Assembly: GCA_021234155.1 (NCBI GenBank)
Contig: JAJEKV010000032.1
Location: 124,001-188,000, forward strand
Direction of reading: 5' to 3'
DNA: 64,000 nucleotides
From: Isoetes taiwanensis
Taxonomy: Eukaryota > Streptophyta > Lycopodiopsida > Isoetales > Isoetaceae
The notes beneath the pieces are model-generated. The model was not told where the DNA came from, searched no databases, and saw only the letters and a program-made list of their open reading frames with translations. Below are positions 1 through 10,015 of this stretch, in pieces; position 1 is the stretch's first letter, and each line of letters opens with the position of its first letter. The position numbers and the translations under genes are program-made.

Positions 1-1790
1 TGCTTCTCCTTATGTTCTGAAACGCTTGATATATGTTGGCGGACTCGGACCGAAGATAACCGGTATTTATCACTATAAAATTAAGGTATGGGGAGTGATT
101 TACTTACCTTTGTGATATGAGATGAATGGCTATGCAAATGGGGAGCTTAATAGACTCTGAATTCTCCCAACTATAATGTTTTAAAGAATATCCATAAATA
201 ATGATGTTACAGCCTTGCATGGCTTTGAAAATCTTAATTAGCATTGCTTTTTTTCATTGCATCCTTTTCTGTGCTCTTTTTGTATTATTGGGCAAAAGGA
301 TTACATTAGGCGATCGGTGATAAACCGAGAAGCCCAATGTACCTTTTGGCCCTTGCACTGTTACCATTATCATGCTAACAGTGTATTGATTGGCTGCAGG
401 TACGGGCTTCTCTTCCTAATGTTCTGCTTTTGTCCAGTTTATATTAGGAGCTTTCGGGATGTGGATTGCAACAGGGACGGGTTCTAAATGACAAAGATTA
501 TGTTTTCTTGAGAAGAGCTAAAGTAAGAAAAGACATAGATATGTTTATAAAAAAGAGATCGAAAAACACTTGCACATGATACGTGCCTCGTTTACTGATG
601 TTCCTTAAGCAAAGGTACTCTGTTTTGATTGAAGTTTTGCTGGTGACCTTTATCATATTTTGCTGGCTGGTACATTTAAGCCTAGCACTATTTTGAAACT
701 TCTGAATTTTTTGTATCCTAAACTGGAAATATGGGATGGTATTGATGCTAAAACTTGGGCATTCTAGCCACCTTACCTTATTATATGCTTTTATGATTAA
801 GCATGATTTCTGAAATCTAGATACAACCTATGAAGGTTTTGCATCCTAAACTGGAAATATGCTGCTGTTATAGATGTTAAAACTTGGGCATTTTAGCCAC
901 CTTATTTTTAAATTGCTTCTATTGTCCAGATTAGTGTAATCTCAAACTGAAAATATGATGCTGTTATTAATGCTATAACTTGGGCATTCTAGCCACCTTA
1001 CCTTATTATTGGCTTTTATGATTAAGCATGATTTCTTAAATCTCGTTTTATCCTATGAATATTTTGTATCCTAAACTGGAAATATGCTGCTGATAGAGAT
1101 GCTAAAACTTGGGCATTCTAGCCACCTTATTTTTAAATTGCTTCTACTGTCATATGGTTCGTTGTTACACTTGTAATCCATAGTCAAATCAATGGTCTCT
1201 ATTTCTGTCTAATTGCTTTCACAGGATGTAACAAATGGTAAGGCTGCATGAATAGCTAAGTCTGCTTGTTACATAACAGAAATATTTGGTTCATGTAGCA
1301 TGTTACTTTAGAATCAAATATGAAACTGGAAATTTGTATATGACATTTAGTGCATCCAGACACTTAGTAATCCATAGTATAACAGATGTTACAATAAACT
1401 GAAAGTTGGTCACTTCGGTAATATGATGGTTTATGACTAAATTTAATAAAGCTTGTTGCTAGGTCTACCTTTCTACTTGCTTTTATGATTAAGCATGACT
1501 ACTCAAATCTAGACATAACCTATGAAAAAGTATTATCATGGGTCTTAAATTATTGATAAGGAGTAAAGTATTGACTTATTATGCCTCAGTTTGCTAGGCA
1601 TAACATGTTATATTGGAACATAGGTTAGTATGTTCTGACTTGATGATGGTAATTACAGTAGCAGATCTTATACTTTGGAAAAATGGTACCATCTGGAACT
1701 ATGTTCTTGTATGGCCAGATAAGACAGCAGAGGGATTGACCAATGCTGATGTTTGTGCTAGTGTTTACTAGTTCAAGCCGGCTTTTTTTC
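1..1790 (+). repeat. Left long direct repeat (pLTR-like), truncated by window start
   Basis: From the first base to the CCGGC followed by T at about 1778-1787, this stretch matches 6734-8545 almost base for base. Shared landmarks include the run around GCAAATGGGGAGCTTAATAG, the repeated AACTTGGGCATT blocks and the final TTCAAGCCGGC. It probably holds the promoter and 5' leader of the element. Only scattered short ORFs occur. Differences from the right copy cluster at CTG/CAG trinucleotides. Confidence 0.85.
710..1146 (+). repeat. A-B-A-B internal tandem repeats in the left pLTR
   Basis: Four blocks each begin with a form of TCCTAAACTGGAAATATG (or TCTCAAACTGAAAATATG) and contain AACTTGGGCATT followed by TAGCCACCTTA. 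Two long blocks (about 710-840 and 934-1063) end with TTATGATTAAGCATGATTTC. Two shorter blocks (about 841-933 and 1064-1146) end with TTTTTAAATTGCTTCTA. A fifth partial long-type tail lies near 1478-1530. The same array recurs in the right copy at about 7458-7900. Confidence 0.75.
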
Positions 1791-1944
1791 ATGATATTTC
1801 TGTGCATTGGTCCTACCAGTGCTGCCACGGTTCCTTAGTATTGGTTTGCTAATGTCATTGCTTTTCTCTTCTGAGCTGTGTGTGTTTTTCATGGCTTTTA
1901 CTTTGATATTTCATAAACTCAAAACTCTGGTTGTAAAATGGCAG
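1790..1944 (+). other. Candidate intron 3' portion with acceptor before ORF1 body
   Basis: Pyrimidine-rich sequence ending in AATGGCAG at 1937-1944, directly before the polar part of ORF1. The codons upstream give a hydrophobic stretch unlike the rest of the protein. The matching donor would lie in the left repeat and I could not fix it. Confidence 0.4.
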
Positions 1945-3507
1945 GGTGATTATGACAATCAGGAGGAAACTGAATTCAAACTGGTTATTCCTACCTGGAA
2001 CTCAGAACTGGTTGGATGGGGTTATGACAAGAATAACATCGAATGTCCCAACAACGCTGTTCAAACCCTATTATGCTGTATCAAACATGACAAAGTACAT
2101 CAAAAAATTCTGGAAAAAGAAGCCCTCAAGGGGCCAAATGGGTACTCCCTTGTGAGTCACTTTGGTTTTAGCAACTGGCTGAAATTGATACCTGTAATCA
2201 ATGGGACCCTAAATGAGTGGGATGAAGTTAACACTTTGGTGGATGCCCTTTATGACAAACTGCCTGCACAAATAGGTGATTGGACAATTGAAGATGACAT
2301 GGCTAAATCTGACTTCATGAAGGGTATTGCTGCACTTAACAGTGCAAATAATATTAAAGTCCAAACTAAAGAAGGTGATTGTATAGTGCAAAATGAAAGT
2401 ATGGACAGCTGCAAAATGCTCAGTGCCGACAATGACCCTTTTGGAGAAATGCTTTTGTCTGACCAGGATAAGGCTGCCATCAAGGCTAAAAGTAGTAGTA
2501 GCAGCAATGATGGTAATGATTTCAGTTTCACTCTGGTTAACTGCATTAAGTTTCCTATTATTCCTGCCAGACATGTTGAAAGCTATGGTGCCTTATACAA
2601 CCAAGGTATTTGGAGGTCTAAAAATTTTGGTGCATTGGCACCAATATCAGAAGATGCTTGGATGATACTGGGATGCATTACACCCGAGCAAGTTGGGGAA
2701 GCCAAGCTGGCTGCACACAGAATGGACAAATATGTGAATAAGCTCAAGGTGAAGTTGTGCATAGACAATAAGTTTTTTGACAAACAATGCTCTGTCAGTG
2801 ACTGCATTTTTATCAGCCAAAAAGGCCATATGGCATACCCTTCTATCCATAGAGATGACTTTTACATTAAAAGATTCTGGCGTACTCTTTGCCCCTACTT
2901 CAAATGCCCTTGTGAACCTAAAGGTAGAACTCCAGATAATTCTAAATGCAAGGACAACATGACTTGGGTAGACCATGCTGTGTGGTATATGTTAAACAAT
3001 CTGCCCACTCTTTATCCGGACATGTCAATTGCTGGACAAATGGTGTCCATCAGAAATTGTCTAAAAACAACTCTCAAAACTAGTATTCTGGCTTATTTTT
3101 CATACTTGGAAGTAAGGAGCATTTTGATTGGAATGGCTTTGAACTTGGCATCAGACCCACTTGCTGACCTTAAGTTGGGATTGCCTAAATGTAAGTTGGT
3201 AGACATATGTGAAAAGACTATCAAGCCTGCGTCCTTTCTCAAAAGAATGGACGGACAGAAAGGGAAGGGAACATTCCATAAAAAACAGCAGACAGCCTCC
3301 CCTTCAACCAGTGCTCATAGCAGAATTAGTGCTCCACCAAGAATGATGTTTACACCTTCCAAAGTAGTAAACACTACGTTTGATAGCTGCTCAGTTGAAG
3401 TACTGGGTACACCTGGTGGTCTCAATGATTCAGTCACAAAGAACCAAGTTGCTCGGGATCTGAACAAGGATGACACAGTGGTGCAAAATCTGAAGTACAA
3501 TGTTTAA
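1807..3507 (+). CDS. Element ORF1, unrecognised protein (566 codons as an open frame)
   Basis: A long open frame immediately downstream of the left repeat. I do not recognise a family. It has a Cys cluster C362-x4-C367-x-C369 with a further C381, a Ser-rich patch near residue 225 and a basic Ser/Thr/Pro-rich C-terminal region (about 480-530). The first roughly 46 residues are hydrophobic and read like an intron: pyrimidine-rich DNA ending in GGCAG at 1944, after which the sequence turns polar and acidic. The true protein may therefore start in an upstream exon in the repeat and join at 1945. It lies 314 bases before ORF2 on the same strand, which suggests one transcription unit. A role as a nucleic-acid-binding or particle protein is possible but unsupported by homology. 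Confidence 0.6.
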   Translation: MVLPVLPRFLSIGLLMSLLFSSELCVFFMAFTLIFHKLKTLVVKWQGDYDNQEETEFKLVIPTWNSELVGWGYDKNNIECPNNAVQTLLCCIKHDKVHQKILEKEALKGPNGYSLVSHFGFSNWLKLIPVINGTLNEWDEVNTLVDALYDKLPAQIGDWTIEDDMAKSDFMKGIAALNSANNIKVQTKEGDCIVQNESMDSCKMLSADNDPFGEMLLSDQDKAAIKAKSSSSSNDGNDFSFTLVNCIKFPIIPARHVESYGALYNQGIWRSKNFGALAPISEDAWMILGCITPEQVGEAKLAAHRMDKYVNKLKVKLCIDNKFFDKQCSVSDCIFISQKGHMAYPSIHRDDFYIKRFWRTLCPYFKCPCEPKGRTPDNSKCKDNMTWVDHAVWYMLNNLPTLYPDMSIAGQMVSIRNCLKTTLKTSILAYFSYLEVRSILIGMALNLASDPLADLKLGLPKCKLVDICEKTIKPASFLKRMDGQKGKGTFHKKQQTASPSTSAHSRISAPPRMMFTPSKVVNTTFDSCSVEVLGTPGGLNDSVTKNQVARDLNKDDTVVQNLKYNV

Positions 3508-3511
3508 GGAG

Positions 3512-3821
3512 GTATGTTTACATGCATTGTTCTGATTTCAAGTAATATAAATGTATTTTTCATTTATATTGGACTAGAGGTAGTTTATATGTACTCTCTC
3601 TTTTCTGATGATATTTATAGTCTGTGATTGATTTGTTCATGGGTGATCTCTGAAACAAATCTAAAATCTGGCTGTTATGCCTATATTGCCACTCGGCCTA
3701 AATAAAGTACTTGGCATTGGAATATGCCCTATCCTTTATATTCCCCTGTTTCCTATTAATCTCATTATTATTTATGAAATATTTGCTGTCTATGTTTGTA
3801 ATCCTGCTGTAATTTGAACAG
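3512..3821 (+). other. Candidate 310-base intron between ORF1 and ORF2
   Basis: A consensus donor (GGAG then GTATGT at 3512-3517) follows the ORF1 stop by four bases. A consensus acceptor (AATTTGAACAG ending at 3821) directly precedes the ORF2 ATG at 3822. The interval is T-rich and has no ORF. Splicing would leave TAA-GGAG-ATG, placing the ORF2 start four bases after the ORF1 stop in a different frame, a layout suited to termination-reinitiation. Confidence 0.55.
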
Positions 3822-5894
3822 ATGTCCAGAAAGCTTCATAAAGATTGCCTGGGTAGAATACACTTGATGGATAATGGCAATAAGAACAAAAGGAAGATTT
3901 TACACAACAGATTCTATTCTAAGATCCTAGACAAAATATATTTACCTATTATTTTCCAGCAGGCTTTAACGGAAATCTTGGGAGAAGTAGGAGAACTTAT
4001 TATGGAGGAAACTATGTTTTCCTGGGAATGCACTGAAAACCTGAGTGACAGGTGTTATAAGCCGTCCTCTATCTTTGCTGAGGATAAGGAGGTCAAATGC
4101 CCGTGTGGAAATCCCAATATCAAGAATTTTATTGACAAAAGCATTGGACACGTCAGAACTACTGATCTTAATATTATTAGGAATAAGGAACTTCGGAACC
4201 TTTTCAAGAAAGGCCTAAACCACATCCCTGATAAAGTGCTGGAAGTCAATGAATTGAAAAAAGATATGTTTATATCTTGTGACAAGCTATTCGAATTGCA
4301 CTTCTACATATGTGGACAGGTTACGGCTGAGACTATAGGTTCAGTCAAAGAAAGGATTTGGGAACTCACTCTCTCTAAAGTGCAGCATGCCATCAAACTG
4401 GACTGTACAAAAAAATTTCCTCTATGTGACAAAGATGTCACAAATAACCTTAAATGGTTGATTGACAATTTCTATATATCTGGAATAGACAAGGCATCTA
4501 ACAATCCTTGTTTCATTTGTCCAAGGCACATCAAGGAATGTGCTATGAAAAGAATCAATGGACCTGATTTTATTCCTTTGATGACATCGTCTATACAGAT
4601 CTCTAGTATGATTAAAGCAGACATTAATAATCTGGTTGGGGATATTGGAACCAATGCTGATAAGCTCCCATATATTTTAGGAATCTTCAAAGCACACAAA
4701 CTTGACTACAGGTGGATAACCAATGCCCATAATACTGTTTATACGGAACTGTCCCTTATTATCACTGCTATCCTGAATGACATACTAATTCTGTGGCCAG
4801 AAATTGCTAAATACATGTGTGGCAATATTCTTATTCATATGCATGGAGCTGTTAACCTGTGCTGGGTAGTAGAGTCAATATATGATGTTACTCTAAACCT
4901 CCCTGATTACATACATGAAGTCTTTGTTGCTGACATCACTAGATGTTATGAGACCATACCTTTGAATGGGGAGACAGGCATCTGCCTTACCATGAAGAAA
5001 GTAATAGAAGCTACTTGGAAGTATAAAAGAATGATACACAGGAAACATGAATTGTGGATCAAGAGGAATGGGGAAAATGGATACAAGATTAAGTGGTTTA
5101 AATTTACACCCCACAGTAAATGCTGGCAGCATATCACCGAGCAGAATTTTATCAAAATGAACTATTGGCTGCTTACCAATTGTTATATTGCCATAGGAAA
5201 CAAAATTTGGAAACAAGCTAGTGGTATTCCAATGGGATTTCCTTGTAGTCCGAGTTGGTGTAATCTATACCTAGCGTGGTTTGAGTTAATCTTCATCAAA
5301 GGGTTAGCTGCACAAGGAAAATTTCACATTATTGACACGTTTAAATCTGTGTTTCGATACATGGATGATTTGCTGGCTATAAACTGTCCCTTTATTAAAG
5401 ATTTTTTGAGTAAGGATACTACTTTGAACACTAGTGGGCTGCAAATATATGATATGGACAGACTTGGAATTAAGGAGAAAACCATCTTCTCAAATGATGG
5501 TCCCAATAATCTGATCTATGGACAATCTGCCAACTTTCTGAACTTGAAAATCGAGATTGTCAACAGAACACATGGAATATACAGAACAGTCAAATATGAT
5601 AAAAGGGATAGTTTACCTTTTAAAGCTATTAGATACATCCATGCTGATGGTTGCAGACCGTACCACCAATCCAGAAACGTTATCTTATCCCAAATACTTC
5701 CATGTTTGTACATCAACTCCTGTCATACTGGAGCAACACGGGACATTATTAATCTCATACACACCTTCATGGGAAAAGGCTTTGACTGCTACAATCTCAA
5801 GAAGAGAGTTCTGAAGTATATCAAAGGCAATATTTTTCCTGGGATGAAGTTTGAAGCCAATGAGATATGTGAAGCCATTGACTCCTACTTCTAG
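3822..5894 (+). CDS. Element ORF2, Penelope/telomerase-like reverse transcriptase (690 aa)
   Basis: An intact frame. It would copy the element's RNA into DNA. Visible motifs: a pre-motif-A basic block LGIFKAHKLDYRW (residues 286-298) in the place of the Penelope PKxHK/R region; motif A VADITRCYETI with D371; motif B GIPMGFPCSP (468-477); motif C RYMDDLL with catalytic D515 and D516; motif D/E region FLNLKIEI (572-579); then a thumb-like block (about 600-665) with spaced K, R, H, Y and Q residues as in Penelope-like RTs. N-terminal of the RT lie C93-x-C95 and a knuckle-like C230-x2-C233-x2-H236-x3-C240. No endonuclease domain follows the thumb, because the frame ends about 25 residues later. 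Endonuclease-deficient Penelope-like elements are known. The ATG at 3822 directly follows a candidate splice acceptor. Family assignment is by motif reading only. Confidence 0.7.
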   Translation: MSRKLHKDCLGRIHLMDNGNKNKRKILHNRFYSKILDKIYLPIIFQQALTEILGEVGELIMEETMFSWECTENLSDRCYKPSSIFAEDKEVKCPCGNPNIKNFIDKSIGHVRTTDLNIIRNKELRNLFKKGLNHIPDKVLEVNELKKDMFISCDKLFELHFYICGQVTAETIGSVKERIWELTLSKVQHAIKLDCTKKFPLCDKDVTNNLKWLIDNFYISGIDKASNNPCFICPRHIKECAMKRINGPDFIPLMTSSIQISSMIKADINNLVGDIGTNADKLPYILGIFKAHKLDYRWITNAHNTVYTELSLIITAILNDILILWPEIAKYMCGNILIHMHGAVNLCWVVESIYDVTLNLPDYIHEVFVADITRCYETIPLNGETGICLTMKKVIEATWKYKRMIHRKHELWIKRNGENGYKIKWFKFTPHSKCWQHITEQNFIKMNYWLLTNCYIAIGNKIWKQASGIPMGFPCSPSWCNLYLAWFELIFIKGLAAQGKFHIIDTFKSVFRYMDDLLAINCPFIKDFLSKDTTLNTSGLQIYDMDRLGIKEKTIFSNDGPNNLIYGQSANFLNLKIEIVNRTHGIYRTVKYDKRDSLPFKAIRYIHADGCRPYHQSRNVILSQILPCLYINSCHTGATRDIINLIHTFMGKGFDCYNLKKRVLKYIKGNIFPGMKFEANEICEAIDSYF

Positions 5895-6733
5895 TACTTA
5901 AGGTAAATTTGTTCTACCTTTTCTATAAACTTTTACTTTGGCAGCTTAGCCCATATAGGGTGTGGCAAGGCTCCTGCTCTGAGTAGGGGCCTGCCACCCC
6001 TATCTTAGAGTATGTAATCAGGAACTCTAGTATGCCTCACTCTACGGTTGGAGGAAGGCTTTTTTTTGTAAAGCATAAATTTGCTTGTAAGTAATTAGGA
6101 AAGAAATGTTTCTCAAAATAATAAACATAGGTGTCCCATACCTTATGGTGATATTTGTTTGCTACCATTACACATTATTGACCACTTAGTCTTGTATGAA
6201 AATTACATGGTCTTTACCATTCCGGGTTTTTTTTAAAAGGGTCTTGGTAGTTACACCAGCTTCCAATGTAATATGGGGGCTTGAACTATTTCCTTATACC
6301 TTGGCTATATGAAGTTAAGCCTATAAATATAAAATATTCTTTTAACTAAAGGTAAACCTAAAAGCCAAATATCTCTGAAGAGTTATGAACGATGGCGGAG
6401 CGGGATTCCCTACCCGGAACGGATTTGGCTGGACTCTGCCCCAAAATAATCCGTGAGGTTCGTCTTAAAACACCGGTGGTGCATGAACTTTCTTTTCGGG
6501 CTTTTTCTAGCAATGGATCGGTGGGACCTCATTCTAGAAAGGCGACCTCCCCTTTTACGAAGCGGCAAATCAGCGCCTAAATGAGCAGGCCCTTGCCGGG
6601 GAAAATTGATTTTTGCTTGCAAGATCTAGATACGAGTCAAAATATGGATAACTATGGTAAGCGTGGAAGGCATAACTATGGTGGCCAGCCTCCAAGCGAA
6701 GATTCGAACTCCCATAGGCGAGAGCTATGGGAA
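5895..6733 (+). other. Spacer between ORF2 and the right repeat
   Basis: Non-coding in appearance. It contains an A/T-rich stretch with AATAAA-like hexamers near 6119 and a GC-richer block at about 6380-6720 that begins with ATGGCGGAGCGGGATTCCC and stays open for 62 codons. The block could be the start of the repeat proper, because the left copy is cut by the window edge and cannot be compared. I see no known domain. Confidence 0.4.
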
Positions 6734-8545
6734 TGCTTCTCCTTATGTTCTGAACGCAAAGATATATGGGGAGCAGGACTGCATTTAATGAAGATAACCA
6801 GGTATTTATCACTATAAAATTAAGGTACAGGAGTGATTTACTTACCTTTGACAGTAACAGATGAATGGCTATGCAAATGGGGAGCTTAATAGACTCTGAA
6901 TTCTCCCAACTATAATGTTTTAAAGAATATCCATAAATAATGATGTTACAGCCTTGCATGGCTTTGAAAATCTTAATTAGCATTGCTTTTTTTCATTGCA
7001 TCCTTTTCTGTGCTCTTTTTGTATTATTGGGCAAAAGGATTACATTAGGCGATCGGTGATAAACCGAGAAGCCCAATGTACCTTTTGGCCCTTACCTTTA
7101 TTACCATTATCATGCTAACGATTGTATTGATTAATTTCTTCGCAGTGCAGGCTTCTCTTCCTAATGTTCTGCTTTTGTCCAGTTTATATTAGGAGCTTTC
7201 GGGATGTGGATTGCAACAGGGACGGGTTCTAAATGACAAAGATTATGTTTTCTTGAGAAGAGCTAAAGTAAGAAAAGACATAGATATGTTTATAAAAAAG
7301 AGATCGAAAAACACTTGCACATGATACGTGCCTCGTTCTTGATGTTCCTTAAGCAAAGGTACTACATTTTTGATTGAAGTTTTCTTTGGTGACCTTTATC
7401 ATATTTTCTTCGGGTCGGGTACATTTAAGCCTAGCACTATTTTGAAACTTGAATTTTTTTTGTATCCTAAACCTGGAAATATGGGATGGTATTGATGCTA
7501 AAACTTGGGCATTCTAGCCACCTTACCTTATTATATGCTTTTTATGATTAAGCATGATTTACGGAAATCTAGATACAACCTATGAAGGTTTTGCATCCTA
7601 AACTGGAAATATGCTGCTGTTATAGATGTTAAAACTTGGGCATTTTAGCCACCTTATTTTTAAATTGCTTCTAATGTCCAGATTAGTGTAATCTCAACCG
7701 AAAATATGATCTTTGTTATTAATGCTATAACTTGGGCATTCTAGCCACCTTACCTTATTATTGGCTTTTATGATTAAGCATGATTTCTTAAATCTCGTTT
7801 TATCCTATGAATATTTTGTATCCTAAACTGGAAATATGCTGCTGATAGAGATGCTAAAACTTGGGCATTCTAGCCACCTTATTTTTAAATTGCTTCTACT
7901 GTCCTATGGTTCGCCGTTACACTTGTAATCCATAGTCAAATCAATGGTCTCTATTTCTGTCTAATTGCTTTCACAGGATGTAACAAATGGTAAGGCTGCA
8001 TGAATAGCTAAGTCTGCTGGTTACATAACAGAAATATTTGGTTCATGTAGCATGTTACTTTCGAATCAAATATGAAACTGGAAATTTGTATATGACATTT
8101 AGTGCATCCAGGCACTTAGTAATCTATAGTATAACTGATGTTACAATAAACTGAAAGTTGGTCACTTCGATAATATGATGGTTTATGACTAAATTTAATA
8201 AAGCTTGATGCTAGGTCTACCTTTCTACTTGCTTTTATGATTAAGCATGACTACTCAAATCTAGACGTAACCTATGAAAAAGTATTGTCATGGGTCTTAA
8301 ATTATTGATAAGGAGTAAAGTATTGACTTATTATGCCTCAGTTGGCTAGGCATAACATGTTATATTGGAACATAGGTTAGTATGTTCTGACTTGATAATG
8401 GTAATTACAGTAGCAGATCTTATACTTTGGAAAAATGGTACCATCTGGAACTATGTTCTTGTATGGCCAGATAAGACAGCAGAGGGATTGACCAATGTTG
8501 ATGTTTGTGCTAGTGTTTACTAGTTCAAGCCGGCTTTTTTTTTTT
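6734..8545 (+). repeat. Right long direct repeat (pLTR-like)
   Basis: Second copy of the repeat at 1-1790. Agreement is nearly exact over long stretches, for example 7240-7320, 7590-7670 and 8230-8535. The differences are short, clustered replacements at CTG/CAG-containing sites (around 7095-7160, 7340, 7370, 7405, 7450 and 7700). The repeat ends at CCGGC followed by 21 T. Confidence 0.85.
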
Positions 8546-8555
8546 TTTTTTTTTT
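8535..8555 (+). repeat. Oligo-T tract of 21 at the element's right end
   Basis: An uninterrupted T run follows CCGGC. In the left copy the same place has only seven T. It marks the junction with the flanking sequence that starts AACAACCCATT. Confidence 0.8.
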
Positions 8556-8660
8556 AACAACCCATTCAATTATTTTAGGGATATATAGTCTATCGTTTCA
8601 GGAATTCTTATTTTTTACGTCCATATCAAATCCGCCTACAGCCCCCTATTATTTGCTGTA
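8556..8660 (+). repeat. Direct repeat, copy 1 (about 105 bp)
   Basis: It begins AACAACCCATT and includes GATATATAGTCTAT and TCAGGAATT. It is about 85-90 percent like 10016-10125 by eye. It abuts the end of the large element. Confidence 0.75.
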
Positions 8661-8790
8661 TATTTTATGCCTGATCAAAGGCTAGTAAAATTTTCATCAA
8701 AATCTATGCGCAAGTTCCAATGGTGCAAAACAATGATTTTAGTGTGACCAATATGATTTGACCTTACGACCATTGTAAAACAACCAGAAA

Positions 8791-8821
8791 TAAAATAAAA
8801 TAAAATAAAATAAAATAAAAT
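8791..8821 (+). repeat. TAAAA microsatellite, about 6 units
   Basis: Six consecutive TAAAA units. Non-coding sequence lies on both sides. From 8822 to about 9790 I see no gene, only A-rich stretches and chance ORFs. Confidence 0.9.
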
Positions 8822-9839
8822 GAGCATTAACCTCTGTCACACAGACCGGAAGCTCGGGTCACCAAAAAGAGAGGGCCAAAGGTTTCAAACCTCCAGATTG
8901 CAATGGCCTCACCAGAGCTCCAAAGATCTTACAAGCCCTTAACATCGAAACCAATGATCTCACCAAAACATAAAAAAAAAAAGCCAGAATCATCTCCAAG
9001 CCAAAATGAGTCGGCTGTAGCACCACAAAACTGGGAATTGCCCTGCAATGTGAGGCAATTGGGATAATGCAGAAATACAGCAGAAACCCTTGCACTCTTC
9101 TAGAAATAGAATCAAACAAAAGTCCAGATTTTAAATTGAAATTTTTGTGAAGCACCAAGGACTTTGTCACATACTACAGTGCTACAACAAACACAATAAA
9201 TGAGATTGAAACCCACCAAGCCAGAACCTAAACCTATAATAGCAAAAGCTGGTTTTAGAGCCTGGTTGAAGAAGAAAAAAATCGCCTTGCATGCTGTAAA
9301 AAAAAATGAAAAAAGAAAAAAGAAAAGAAAAGAAGAAGCCCGTTTTTCTAAGATCCATACAAGTTTTAAAAAATCCGCGTCCAATTGGCATAAAGATAGC
9401 GTATGGAGCACATATAACAGTAGATGTGACAAGATATAAATGATAAATCCTTTTCTTTAAGGGTGCATGTCCTTGCTTTTATTACACAAAGTCTCAATCG
9501 TTTCTTTGAGTAAACTGAAGTATAGTCATGTGATCAGTATTCCTAGGAAGTCGCATGATGTTTAGTTGTGAATTTTGTGAAATACACATTTTGCCTCCTA
9601 CTCAGTTTACATTTACTTGGTTTGCTGGATTTTGGCGGAGCTAAATTTGCAGGACATGTTGAGTTATATTTTGCTACATATTCTAAATGATATGCACCCT
9701 GGACTACCATAGTCGTCGGATTCGTCGATCCTACGGCCCAGATCGTATGTTGGGGCCTGTGAGCACCTCTCGTTTCACTTGTAGTCATTTATGATTGGAG
9801 GCACCTATGATTTTGAAATATGAAATACGCTTTCGCCTA

Positions 9840-9980
9840 AAATTTTGAGGGAATATCAAACCTCTATATGGCTTTGCCTAAGATTTTAGAATATGAAATA
9901 CGGGGGCTCGAACCTCTACTAAAATAACTTAATGTCCTAATAAGACTACTTTAACCAATATACCCAGTAAGCTAATGTGA
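9840..9980 (-). repeat. tRNA-like SINE head (minus strand)
   Basis: Read on the minus strand from about 9975, an A-box-like TGGGTATATTGG is followed at the right distance by the B-box-like GGTTCGAGCCC (plus-strand GGGCTCGAACC at 9904-9914). The body continues to lower coordinates with two related blocks containing ATTTTAGGC or ATCTTAGGC. This is the promoter arrangement of a tRNA-derived SINE. It is partial and no clear tail was found. Confidence 0.45.
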
Positions 9981-10015
9981 TTATTTTTTATCTTGAATCT
10001 AAATTTTTTGTTTAT

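Larger units (their letters stand above)
1..8555 (+). mobile_element. Two-ORF Penelope-like retroelement with long direct terminal repeats
   Basis: Two long same-strand ORFs (1807-3507 and 3822-5894) lie between two copies of a roughly 1.8-kb direct repeat (1-1790 and about 6734-8545). The left copy is cut by the window edge. ORF2 carries reverse transcriptase motifs of the Penelope/telomerase-like type. No protease, RNase H, DDE integrase or GIY-YIG endonuclease was seen, so this is not an ordinary LTR retrotransposon. Penelope-like elements are known to carry LTR-like direct repeats (pLTRs) and to keep introns, which suits this layout. The right repeat ends in 21 T residues. Alternative: another RT-bearing element that acquired LTR-like repeats. 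The class is inferred from motifs. Confidence 0.6.

Noticed and set aside
5340-5380. YMDD in ORF2 as evidence for a retrovirus or hepadnavirus-like element
   Set aside because: YMDD alone is not diagnostic. There is no protease, RNase H or integrase, and the basic pre-A block and thumb suit Penelope-like RTs better.
1-8555. Hammerhead ribozyme and GIY-YIG endonuclease expected in many Penelope-like elements
   Set aside because: By eye I found neither a convincing CTGANGA...GAAA core in the repeats nor a GIY-YIG motif in ORF1, ORF2 or the spacer.
9200-9439. Lys-rich 79-codon ORF
   Set aside because: It comes from an A-rich low-complexity tract (9265-9345) and has no homology signal.
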